From Planctomycetia bacterium (GTDB lineage Bacteria; Planctomycetota; Planctomycetia; Pirellulales; UBA1268), in assembly GCA_009923125.1 (NCBI GenBank), contig RFUD01000001.1, positions 1-31,861 of the forward strand: a stretch of 31,861 nucleotides of DNA, in the 5' to 3' direction. This document shows positions 7,873-15,808 of the stretch, piece by piece. Below the pieces are notes generated by a model. That model saw nothing but the letters and a program-made list of their open reading frames with translations, made no database searches and had not been told where the DNA came from. Numbering within the stretch: position 1 is the stretch's first letter; the number at the start of each line of letters is the position of its first letter. The position numbers were made by a program, and so were the translations under genes.

Positions 7873-8393
7873 TCAGCGCAACTCGACCGCGAGTCGTCGA
7901 TTCAACGCGGCTGCCGCCTTCTCGAGCGTGCCGATCGTCACCGACCGATTGTCCGGATCCAGGAGGCGATCGAGTGCGGCACGGCTCGTCTTCATGCGAC
8001 TGGCCATCGCCATCTTTGTGAGACGACGTCGCTTCACTTCCGTGGCGATCTGATGGGCAATGACCCGCTTCGTCGCCGTTGCCGTCGCTGCTTCAAGCAG
8101 ACGCTCTGCCTGGAGGAAATCGGCGGTTTCGCGAAGATCGAGTAGGAAGTCGTAATCCTTGCCCAAGTCAGCAGGCAGCAACTGGGCCTGGATCAGGTCT
8201 CGATGAAGAGCTGCCCGAACGGCAGTGTGCTTGGTGAACGCCAGACCGCGGGTAGCCAAGACCGCCGTCACGCCGTGAAACGCTGCGTAGTAGGCACGCG
8301 ATGCGCCGAGTCGGGATCGGTCTCGACGATCGCTCGGGCTGCGGCCAAGGCCCGCGTCGACTTTGCACACTGGCTGCGTACGAATTCTTTCAT
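7873..8393 (-). pseudogene. HEPN-XRE fusion gene with a frameshift
   Basis: The C-terminal 130 residues are open and read SRAYYAAFHGVTAVLATRGL with AFTKHTAVRAALHRDL, a HEPN domain of the HEPN-MNT type. The same frame continues directly into KRVIAHQIATEVKRRRLTKM with MASRMKTSRAALDRLLDPDN, an XRE-type HTH normally found as a separate antitoxin. The HEPN N-terminus MKEFVRSQCAKSTRALAAAR is in another frame starting at 8393. The two halves join at 8301-8308, where one base is missing (DSA then ASRAYY). The ATG at 8393 overlaps the MNT stop as ATGA. The gene is therefore broken unless the base is a sequencing error or the frame is recoded. Confidence 0.75.
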
Positions 8394-8709
8394 GCCGCTA
8401 CGCCCGAACGACGCACCTCACGGAGCAACGGAGTGTCAGCGTGTTCGTATTCCTGCCGAGCAAGCGGCTTGACGCTCACTCGGCGTCCTAACCGCAGGGC
8501 CACGGGATAGACAGCGTTTACGCCTCGCTCTAACTCCTCGCCATAGTCGCCCATGAGTCCACCCAGCACGGCAATGAGGTCGATGTCGCTCTCCGGACCA
8601 GCCTGACCTCTGGCCTCCGATCCAAAGAGCACGACGGAGTTCAGCCGGTCACCGTAGGCACATGTGAGAGCCGATCTCGCAGTTCGTCGAGCAACGCGGG
8701 GGCGGCCAT
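8390..8709 (-). pseudogene. MNT nucleotidyltransferase gene with a frameshift
   Basis: The catalytic part reads LFGSEARGQAGPESDIDLIA, with the GS-x10-DxD motif of minimal nucleotidyltransferases, the antitoxin partners of HEPN toxins that modify the HEPN protein with AMP. The expected N-terminal helix MAAPALLDELRDRLSHV starts at 8709 but is in a different frame and stops at 8641. YGDRLNSVVLFGS resumes after a shift near 8655-8665. The 3' end overlaps the HEPN start by 4 bases, the usual HEPN-MNT coupling. A shortened product from a GTG at 8632 is possible but would lack the first helix. Confidence 0.75.
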
Positions 8710-8731
8710 GGCGGATTCCTGGACTCGGGGC

Positions 8732-10114
8732 CTACTCGATCCGCTGGATATCAGAAAGCACCCACGAGCGGTCGAAGTAGGCCTGCGTCGGGCCGTAGAG
8801 GCGGAAGTAGCTGAACCAGCCTTTCCCAGCGAGCGTCTTGATCCAATTGCTCTCCGGCAGGCCGGCGGGGGGCGTGGGGCCGAACGTGATGTCCACGGAC
8901 CCATCGCCGTTCGTGACGATGGCGTCTCGCGACGACCGATCCGGCGACACGCCTGAGTTGACGAAACAGCGAGTCTCGTTGTCGTACACCGTGACGGACC
9001 AGAACTGTGCCACGGGCACGTCCTTCGGCACCGTGAGGCGATAGGTCCTGCCACCATCAAGCCAGCGGTCCTGGCTGTCCTTCGCGGCCTCGAGGTAGAC
9101 CTGCCCGACGCCGACGGCGCGGCCCATCATGCCCACGGAGACACCGACGGCCTCGTAGAACCAGCTCGTCCGCTCATCCAACTGCGTGTGGTGAGGGGCT
9201 TCCTGATTGGTCTCCTTGAGAAACAGCGAAAGCTCCCAGTTTCTGCCCGACCAGACTTTTGCGCCGTCGAACCGCTTGCGATAGGCGATGGCTCGGGCCA
9301 TCACCTCACCGGTCTGTGCGGCGTCGATGAGCAGTTGCCGCTGCCGGTCCGTCGGGCTGAACGGCCTGCCCTTTTCGATCCCCAGCGGCTGGAGCATGCC
9401 CATCATCATCCGGTCACGCTCGTGGACCGGTTCCTCCTGGATGATCCTCGCAAGGCCCTCCCAGTAGGCGAGGCCGCGCGGTTGTTCCCCGCTCCAGGGC
9501 CGCCCCGCCGGCGCGACGTGGCGGGTCGGGGCCGGGTTGTCGCGCTGGCTGTGGGGATAGATCTTCAATCCATCGATCAGCCGCTTGGCTTTCACCGGAT
9601 CGGGGTCGAGCACGCGGTGGGCCGACCAGACATTCACCGTGGGCGAACGGAAGACGTGATACCCGTCCGGTTTCATCTCCGAGGCATCGGGGCCGAGGAT
9701 CAGGTACCGGCCCCCCGCGCCCTTGTCGGGGCCGGTTTGGCCCGAATCGGTGATCGGCCGCTGCCAGAAATCCGTGAAGCCGCCTGCCGTGGGGCCGGCG
9801 GGAACCTCGAACACCAGCGGCCCGGTTTCCTTGAGGTTGGGAAACGCCATGATGTACGGCGTCGTGGCGTTGGCCGTGAGGAGGCCGAGCTTGTCCTGGA
9901 AGGTGAGGTAGTCGACGTAGTCGAGCTTGCCGGCGCCGAACCTCGTGAGATGCTCGCTCTGCCATTGCTGCATCGCCATCAGCGGCAGAGCCCAGAGGTA
10001 GGCCTGGCACGCCCGCTGGTAGTCGATGTCGTCGAAGATCTTCGCGACGGTGGCGTCGGTGGGGTAGCCGTTTTCCAGTTCGAGCGGGCCGAGCCGGGAT
10101 GCGATTCGTTTCAT
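8732..10114 (-). CDS. DUF1254/DUF1214 protein without signal peptide
   Basis: This is a protein of about 460 residues. The N-terminal half has the DUF1254 pattern (QRACQAYLWALPLMAMQQWQ, TANATTPYIMAFPNLKETGP, FEVPAGPTAGGFTDFWQRPI) and the C-terminal half has DUF1214 (FWSVTVYDNETRCFVNSG, TFGPTPPAGLPESNWIKTLA). These are usually exported proteins of unknown activity. Here translation from the ATG at 10114 (MKRIASRLGPLELENGYPTD) enters the domain at once with no signal peptide, unlike the paralog upstream, so export is doubtful. The start lies 2 bases after the upstream stop, with GAAGGTG as a plausible ribosome-binding site. An upstream GTG/ATG at 10150 adds no signal peptide. Confidence 0.85.
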   Translation of the reverse strand: MKRIASRLGPLELENGYPTDATVAKIFDDIDYQRACQAYLWALPLMAMQQWQSEHLTRFGAGKLDYVDYLTFQDKLGLLTANATTPYIMAFPNLKETGPLVFEVPAGPTAGGFTDFWQRPITDSGQTGPDKGAGGRYLILGPDASEMKPDGYHVFRSPTVNVWSAHRVLDPDPVKAKRLIDGLKIYPHSQRDNPAPTRHVAPAGRPWSGEQPRGLAYWEGLARIIQEEPVHERDRMMMGMLQPLGIEKGRPFSPTDRQRQLLIDAAQTGEVMARAIAYRKRFDGAKVWSGRNWELSLFLKETNQEAPHHTQLDERTSWFYEAVGVSVGMMGRAVGVGQVYLEAAKDSQDRWLDGGRTYRLTVPKDVPVAQFWSVTVYDNETRCFVNSGVSPDRSSRDAIVTNGDGSVDITFGPTPPAGLPESNWIKTLAGKGWFSYFRLYGPTQAYFDRSWVLSDIQRIE

Positions 10115-10116
10115 GG

Positions 10117-11649
10117 TCAGGGCACCTTCTCGATGTCGCCGGGCTTCCAACGCTTGTCGATGGCGGCGGCGGTCGGGCCGTAGAGCCTGAGGACGGCGAA
10201 GTATCCCCTGCCAGGCACCGTCGCGATCCAGTTGCCCTCCTTGCCCGCGGGTGCCGTCGGGGCGAAGTACAGGTCGGTGCTGCCGTCGGCGTTCTGAGAC
10301 GGCGTGTCACGAGAACCGAGCGATGGGAACGGCTGGCCATTGGCGAGTCCCGAACCGTTTTCTGCTTCGTAGAGCGTCACCGACCAGAAGTTGGCGGCCG
10401 GGATGTCGCGCGGCAGACCGAGGCGGTAACGGCTACCGCCCGACAGATTCGCACCGTGGCTGTCAACGAAGGTGATCATGTATTTGGCGCCCCGGCCGGG
10501 CGTCTGCGACAGCATGCCGGGGCTGACGGAGTAGTAGTTGGTGAAAAACCAGATCCGGGCGTCGAGGTCGAGATAGCCCCCGGCCACCCTCCGCCAGCCG
10601 AGGTCGAAAGGACCGGCGGGATTCTCCGGGGTCGCGTCGGCCATGGGGTTGATCCACCGGCGGTCGGGATAGATTCGCAGGGAACGACCGGCCACCTCTT
10701 CCTCGAAGCCGATGACGCGGCTCATCTTGAAGGCTGTCTTGGCGGCGTGATCGAGAATCGCCCGTGCCTTTGCATCGGGCGCGAAGGGTTGGCCCTTGGC
10801 GATGCCGATCGATGCCAACAGGCCGAGCGAATCGGGGTCGGCGAGGCTGGCGCCCTCGGTCTCCACCAGTTTCTTGAGTTCATCGAACGCCGACCCGTCG
10901 CTGATCGGCAGCATGTTGACCGGGACACCCGACGCATCGGGAAACCGCATCGGCCGGGCGGTTTCCTTGCCGTGGAGCGGATAAATCCTCGACTGTTCGA
11001 TGAGCGCGACGGCCGGCGTGAGATTGTTGGGGTCTTGGTAGAACGCCCGCAGGAAGACGAACACGTTGTTGGTGGGCGAACGGTACACGAAACATTGCTG
11101 TGGCACCGCTCCCTCGTAGCCGGGTGGCAGAAGCAGAAACGTTCCGCCCTTGCCGGCATCGGGCCCCGGCAGGCCGACATCCCCGAAGAACGTGCCGCCA
11201 TCGACGGGGATCGGCCGCTGCCAGGCATCGAGGAGAATGCCCTGCAAGTTGGGCGGAGCCTCGAACACGAGCGGGCCATCTTTTCCGAGATCGACGTAGC
11301 CCATGGCATAGATGACATCGGAGTTGGGGGTCGTCACCAGGGTCTTGGCGTCGAGACGCTTCTTCCAGACCGGCAGCACGTCGTAGCCGGCGCCGAAAAC
11401 CTTCTCCGAGCCAACCTTCATGCCGAGCGTATTGATCAGCGGCAAGGCCCAGAGGTAGGCCTGCGTCGCCCGCTGGAAGAGCATTTCGTCACGCAGCGTG
11501 CGGGCCGTCTCCGGCGTGGGCCTGTTTTCCGAGAACGGCAGGCCGCTCAACGCCTCGAAGCGGGCGAGTTCTCCGGAGCCCGCGACGCCATGCATGAGCA
11601 CGAGAGCGAGCGCCGCCGAGACGAGCCTCTGACCGCGTTTGTTTTTCAT
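10117..11649 (-). CDS. Exported DUF1254/DUF1214 protein
   Basis: This is a 510-residue protein with a signal peptide (MKNKRGQRLVSAALALVLMH, then GVAGSGE) and both domains: DUF1254 (ATQAYLWALPLINTLGMKVG, TTPNSDVIYAMGYVDLGKDG, ILLDAWQRPIPVDGGTFFGD) and DUF1214 (NFWSVTLYEAENGSGLANGQ, YFAPTAPAGKEGNWIATVPG, GYFAVLRLYGPTAAAIDKRW). The family has no firmly established activity. It is clearly a paralog of the gene that follows 2 bases downstream, so the pair arose by duplication or was acquired together. The ATG at 11649 is chosen because it starts the signal peptide. The gene is the first of the minus-strand module III, just inside att-like copy D. Confidence 0.88.
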   Translation of the reverse strand: MKNKRGQRLVSAALALVLMHGVAGSGELARFEALSGLPFSENRPTPETARTLRDEMLFQRATQAYLWALPLINTLGMKVGSEKVFGAGYDVLPVWKKRLDAKTLVTTPNSDVIYAMGYVDLGKDGPLVFEAPPNLQGILLDAWQRPIPVDGGTFFGDVGLPGPDAGKGGTFLLLPPGYEGAVPQQCFVYRSPTNNVFVFLRAFYQDPNNLTPAVALIEQSRIYPLHGKETARPMRFPDASGVPVNMLPISDGSAFDELKKLVETEGASLADPDSLGLLASIGIAKGQPFAPDAKARAILDHAAKTAFKMSRVIGFEEEVAGRSLRIYPDRRWINPMADATPENPAGPFDLGWRRVAGGYLDLDARIWFFTNYYSVSPGMLSQTPGRGAKYMITFVDSHGANLSGGSRYRLGLPRDIPAANFWSVTLYEAENGSGLANGQPFPSLGSRDTPSQNADGSTDLYFAPTAPAGKEGNWIATVPGRGYFAVLRLYGPTAAAIDKRWKPGDIEKVP

Positions 11650-11727
11650 CACTGCCTCCGAGGGTTCCTGAGGATAGCCCCGTCGATGACTTTTCTGCGA
11701 GCGTCGAGTTGACCCCGTCCCCTGTTC

Positions 11728-11774
11728 CTCGGGGAGTTTTCCTCGCAGCGGGCTGCAGCGGCGCGCATGTGCCG
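11728..11774 (+). repeat. att-like repeat copy D (diverged)
   Basis: Starting with CTCGGGGAG, 35 of 42 positions match copy A (6136-6177) without a gap. A hairpin is kept as CGGCGC-GCAT-GTGCCG (11759-11774) although its bases differ from copy A. It is the outer boundary of module III and the most diverged copy. Confidence 0.65.
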
Positions 11775-11824
11775 TTCGCCACAACTGTCGGCTTCTGGCA
11801 ACGCCACATCGACGTGCCCGTCGC

Positions 11825-13189
11825 TCACGAGGGCGGACGAACCACCTGTCTCACGCAGGCGCGGCGATGTCGCCCGCGGAATGTCAGGGTGGCCAGCGCG
11901 CCCGCGAGCGCGACGAGTGCGCCGGGTTCGGGCACCGGCACGACCGGGCCCAGGCCCAACGATGGAGCGACGCTGCCGGCAAACACGGGAAACGACATCC
12001 CACCGGCCGCGAGCAAGGCGCCGATCGCGTCGAACGCCTCGCTCCCACCCCCTTCCGGCAGCGTTTCGTAGAACGAGACGCTGAATTGTCCGTTGATGAG
12101 GTCGATCAGCATCTCGTCGGCTTGATTGAACAGGTTCATTCCCAGAATGCCGTCGAGGCCCGGCACGCCGATGTCGTACACGTAGACCGGCACGTCCAGG
12201 AAGCGCAGCGTGTCGTCCACCTCCGATCCGTCGATCGCAGCACCCAGGACGATCTCGCCAAGCGTGAAGCCGGGAATCGCGACCGGTTCGCCGGCGGCCC
12301 CTTTCACGGAGATGGTGGTCTCGGGATTGCCGAGGTCGAGGCCCAGGCCGGCGGCGAGGCCCGTGGAGATGAGCGACACCTGGGCGCCGGTGTCGAAGAG
12401 CATGCTGCTGGCCGTCACGAGCGTGGAGCCACCCGCCACCCCGAGGCCGACCCCGGCCACCGTGGGGTTCGGCACGACCGTGATGTCGGAGCCTTCGTTC
12501 CCGTAGTTGTCGATGCCCAGCGGAATCAGCGGTATGACGGCCGGCTGCGTGCTGCCGGCTTTCGCGGTCAGCGTTTGCCCGGGCGTCACGAGATCGAATG
12601 TTGGAATGAATAGTTGGCCTGTCAGCCCGAGCGACGCCGCAAAGTCGATCCCCGAAAACGACACATGGGCAGCCGAACCGCCCGGAAAGGCGACGCTGGG
12701 CTTGTGGATCGGCGTGCCCGCGAGCGTCGGCAGATTCGGGCTGCCGTCGAGCGAGCCGACAAAGGCCTGGATGCCGGTTACGGCCCGCGTGGCCGCCGTG
12801 GAGATGCCGACATCAAACGCAAACGTCTCCACATCGACATTGATCGTGAAATCCTGAAAACCACCCACGAGCACCGTGCCCGGTTGGGAGACGTCGCCGA
12901 TCACGCGGCCGTTGATCCCCTGGCCCCCGGCCCCACCCGGATTGAGATGTGGCTGGGGAAAATACTCATTGGCGTAGGCGGCGAACGAGATCACCGCCGC
13001 CCCGGTGTCGTAGATGCCAAGATCGAGCACGGCCGTCGTGCCGCTCGTGTACGTCTGCACCGTGAGGATCTGCTGGCCCACGGTGTCGATGCTCGGATCG
13101 AGTGTGCGCGTGATCTCGATGGCCGTGGCACAGGGGGCGAGCCACGCGGCAGCGACGCCGGCACACAGGAGGCTCGAAGACCGGCGCAT
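11825..13189 (-). CDS. Exported aspartic protease-like PEP-CTERM protein
   Basis: This is a 454-residue protein. A signal peptide (MRRSSSLLCAGVAAAWLAP, CATA) is followed by two DTG motifs in aspartic-protease context: VLDLGIYDTGAAVISF (D61) and SSMLFDTGAQVSLIS (D266), plus LDGILGMNLFNQ (345-356), the hydrophobic-hydrophobic-Gly motif that follows the catalytic loop in clan AA. Two DTGs in one chain suggest a pepsin-like two-lobed enzyme. The C-terminus VPVPEPGALVALAGALATLT then FRGRHRRA is a PEP-CTERM sorting signal, so the protein is probably exported and processed at the cell envelope. The ATG at 13189 begins the signal peptide. The substrate is unknown; an enzymatically dead fold cannot be excluded. 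Confidence 0.82.
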   Translation of the reverse strand: MRRSSSLLCAGVAAAWLAPCATAIEITRTLDPSIDTVGQQILTVQTYTSGTTAVLDLGIYDTGAAVISFAAYANEYFPQPHLNPGGAGGQGINGRVIGDVSQPGTVLVGGFQDFTINVDVETFAFDVGISTAATRAVTGIQAFVGSLDGSPNLPTLAGTPIHKPSVAFPGGSAAHVSFSGIDFAASLGLTGQLFIPTFDLVTPGQTLTAKAGSTQPAVIPLIPLGIDNYGNEGSDITVVPNPTVAGVGLGVAGGSTLVTASSMLFDTGAQVSLISTGLAAGLGLDLGNPETTISVKGAAGEPVAIPGFTLGEIVLGAAIDGSEVDDTLRFLDVPVYVYDIGVPGLDGILGMNLFNQADEMLIDLINGQFSVSFYETLPEGGGSEAFDAIGALLAAGGMSFPVFAGSVAPSLGLGPVVPVPEPGALVALAGALATLTFRGRHRRACVRQVVRPPS

Positions 13190-13279
13190 CGGAACCCTCG
13201 AGGCGGACGCCGGGCGATTCCCTTCCCGCTGACGGCGACAGCCGTCCGGCCGCACGACCCAAAAACGTCGGGGATTCAG

Positions 13280-13450
13280 TTACCCCGCCCGTGTGCAAGG
13301 ATCGGCGAAGGCGCACGTGCTGTCAACTCGCTGGCATGCAGCCTCTGCCTGCGCCGCATACGAGGTGTCGTGCCGATCGACATCCGGCTCGCCATAGATC
13401 TCGGCCATCCCTGCCACCGCCGCCAGATACTCGTTGAAGTGGGCATCCAT
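13280..13450 (-). CDS. Small hypothetical protein
   Basis: A 56-residue frame starts MDAHFNEYLAAVAGMAEIYG and continues EPDVDRHDTSYAAQAEAACQR. I recognise no family. A strong ribosome-binding site (GGAGG about 10 bases upstream on the minus strand) and a helical, acidic N-terminus favour a real small gene. The C-terminal third (CAFADPCTRAG) is less convincing. It lies between the patatin gene and the aspartic protease gene, on the same strand as both. It may be cytosolic; no signal or membrane segment is visible. Confidence 0.45.
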   Translation of the reverse strand: MDAHFNEYLAAVAGMAEIYGEPDVDRHDTSYAAQAEAACQRVDSTCAFADPCTRAG

Positions 13451-13545
13451 GATTGCAACCCTCCGTGGTTGGATAACTCTACGCATGTCCAGCCACGAAG
13501 TTCACTTTCGCCCAGCCTGCCGCTCTTGCCCAGGGCGCCTGGAAG

Positions 13546-15639
13546 CTACTCGGCTGTCCAGCGGCTCTCATAGACGGTGTCGCGGCGCGGCATGATCACC
13601 GACCAGCCGATGAGTTGGCCGTACGGGTGATCGATCGTGTATCGCGCCGTGAGCGGCTCGACGTCGGCCGGATCGCCGCGGGGATAGCGGACGAGCTCAT
13701 ACCGCCGGTAGGGATGATCCTCCGGAAACAAGAGCCAGACGGTGACCAGGTCGGCGTCGAACTGCATCACGAGCGGCATCCGGCCCGGGGGCAGCGACGA
13801 AAACCGCACGCCGCCGGTGATCTCGAGCGTGATCGGCTCATCGAGCGGAGCCTGCGAAAGATCGCAGTGAAACTCGTAGAACACCGGCAACTCGCCCGGC
13901 TCCGCCGCCGTCACACGCCGCACGGAGATCGGATACGGGCTCTTCGGCTGGCGGTAGTCGACGTCTTCGATCGCCAGCGCCGTGCGAAACACCACCCCGC
14001 GCTTCCGCCGTGCCGCATCCTTCACCCGGAGCACGATCCGATCGCGAAAGTGCACCCGGCCGCCGGCGTCTGGCCGCAGGCTGCCGGCCCAGGCGCGCCG
14101 CAGATCGTTGATCCGGCTGTAGGAAAGGATCTCGATGCCGGCGTAGTCGTCCGGCGTGGCCCCGGCCGCGTTCGTGACGTCGATTTTCCGCCAGCCGGCG
14201 AAGGGATCGCTCTCCACCAGGTCGAGCACGATGCGGATGTCGGGGTCGCCCTGGGCGATCGAATCGATCACGCTCGTGAGCATCTCGGCCCGCCGATGCA
14301 GCCGGTAGAACCGCACCGGCAGATACACGAAGAGCAGGCAGCCGAGTGCCAGATAGAGATACGTGGGCCAGTCCCTCCAATCGAGCAGCGTCGACCAGAC
14401 CTTCCGCTGGCTCGATCGCCGCACGCGTGCGGCGAGCACCGCGCTCGAGTTCGTGGCCGCCGTCCGCGCCGTGCCGACCGGCGGGGTCGCCTCGGCGGAG
14501 GCCGGCGCGCGAGCGACGACCGAGGAGCGGCCCGGCAGCGGCTCCCACGGCGGCCCCTCGGCCACCGGCTTGAGCGCCTGGTCACCGAGCCGCCGATGCA
14601 GGCTTCGCGCCACCTCGTAGCCGTGGGCGACCAGCGCGTTGACTTCGAGATCGCTGAAGCGGTCGAGATCGGTGCGGATGCTCGACACCTCGGCCTGCAC
14701 GACCGGATGCAGGACGTGAGGATCCTCATGTGGGTCGACCACGTGCGTGACGGGCAGAAAATGAAAGCCGTTGCGGTTGCCGAAGTTTTCGCGCTCGAGC
14801 TGCCAGACCCGGTCCCAGAGGATGTCGGAGGCCCGGATCGACTGGGCGACGAATCCCAGCGGCGCGTTGCCGAGGATCTGGAACGGTTTGCCGGCGTCGC
14901 TCACGATGACGCGGTCGAACGTGCGGCCACCGTGCCGTGCCAGCCACGCGAACGCCCGCGTGCCGAGGTTGTCGTAGACGCCGCCATCGGTGAACGACTC
15001 GGTCGGAAACTGACCTTCGTGCACCCCGAGATCGGCGGCCGTGATCTCGACCGGTGGAAAGAACCCCGGAAACGCCGACGAGGCGCTCACCACCTTCGCG
15101 ATGCTCGCGGTCTGGCCGGCGATGTGTCGGAACGGATCGACTTCGCCGGCCTCACGTTTTTGAATGTGGAGGCCGTCGCGATTGAACACCGCCATCACGC
15201 CGTCGCTGACGTTCGTGGAGAGCATGTGCAGCGCCGGCTGCTCGGGCAGTTCGAAGAGCCGCCGGTCGCCGTAGAGAAACTGCCGGTAGTCCCGTTCGAG
15301 GAGGGCATTCGGCGCGAGGCCGGGCGCACGCCGGCCGGTGAGCTTGGCGGCCAGCCGCAGCGGAAAGAGCAGGGGCAGCCGGCGGACGATCCGGTTGCGG
15401 ACATCGTGCTGCACGAAGTGCACGATCTCCGCGGCAGCCTCGGCAAACGCCCGGTCGTCGCCGGTGTAGCGGTCCCAGTTGAGGACGAGGTGGGCTCCGA
15501 GGATGCTCCCGCCGGAGACGGCTGCGATGTCGGTGACGAGCGGCAGGGTGCCGTCGTCGCGGAGGTAGCGGATCACGCCCAGGTGATAGAGCGTGGCCCG
15601 AAATCCTCCGCCGGAAAGGGCGAGTCCGATAGCAGCCAT
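13546..15639 (-). CDS. Patatin-like phospholipase with C-terminal membrane anchor and beta domain
   Basis: This is a 697-residue protein. Residues 1-300 form a patatin domain: oxyanion motif LALSGGGFRAT (6-16), nucleophile S42 in AAVSGGSILGAH, and catalytic Asp in SFTDGGVYDNLG. The nucleophile elbow is AVSGG, with Ala for the first Gly of GxSxG. After a low-complexity linker comes one membrane helix (YLYLALGCLLFVYLPVRFY) and then about 240 residues rich in beta strands (DLVESDPFAGWRKIDV; ITGGVRFSSLPPGRMPLVMQ) that I do not recognise. The activity is expected to be lipid acyl hydrolysis. The ATG at 15639 begins immediately before the first patatin strand. It is divergent from the GntR gene. 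Confidence 0.85.
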   Translation of the reverse strand: MAAIGLALSGGGFRATLYHLGVIRYLRDDGTLPLVTDIAAVSGGSILGAHLVLNWDRYTGDDRAFAEAAAEIVHFVQHDVRNRIVRRLPLLFPLRLAAKLTGRRAPGLAPNALLERDYRQFLYGDRRLFELPEQPALHMLSTNVSDGVMAVFNRDGLHIQKREAGEVDPFRHIAGQTASIAKVVSASSAFPGFFPPVEITAADLGVHEGQFPTESFTDGGVYDNLGTRAFAWLARHGGRTFDRVIVSDAGKPFQILGNAPLGFVAQSIRASDILWDRVWQLERENFGNRNGFHFLPVTHVVDPHEDPHVLHPVVQAEVSSIRTDLDRFSDLEVNALVAHGYEVARSLHRRLGDQALKPVAEGPPWEPLPGRSSVVARAPASAEATPPVGTARTAATNSSAVLAARVRRSSQRKVWSTLLDWRDWPTYLYLALGCLLFVYLPVRFYRLHRRAEMLTSVIDSIAQGDPDIRIVLDLVESDPFAGWRKIDVTNAAGATPDDYAGIEILSYSRINDLRRAWAGSLRPDAGGRVHFRDRIVLRVKDAARRKRGVVFRTALAIEDVDYRQPKSPYPISVRRVTAAEPGELPVFYEFHCDLSQAPLDEPITLEITGGVRFSSLPPGRMPLVMQFDADLVTVWLLFPEDHPYRRYELVRYPRGDPADVEPLTARYTIDHPYGQLIGWSVIMPRRDTVYESRWTAE

Positions 15640-15733
15640 GAAGGATTCCTGGGGGCGAACGGGCCGCATCCTATCCGCCGCGAAGCGGCCATCGGCAAGC
15701 GGAGATGTCGACCCAGCCCCGCCAGACGTGATA

Positions 15734-15760
15734 CACATTTTGTGCGTTGTCGTATACAAT
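15734..15760. promoter_or_regulatory. Candidate GntR/MatR operator upstream of the regulator gene
   Basis: TTGTCGTATACAA (15747-15759) is an inverted repeat of TTGT/ACAA containing the palindrome GTATAC, preceded by CACATTTTGTG (15734-15744). It resembles TTGTATACAA, the site type I recall for the FadR-subfamily regulator MatR of malonate genes. It lies 50-75 bases before the regulator start. A related GTATAC site lies at 24234. Confidence 0.6.
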
Positions 15761-15808
15761 CTTGCGCGGTTCTGGAGTCTTCGCGTGATCGCCTCTGCCA
15801 CCTCGCCA

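Noticed and set aside
6131..11774. Integron-type cassette array
   Set aside because: No integron integrase, and the repeats lack the paired R/L boxes of attC sites; they copy a tRNA 3' end instead.
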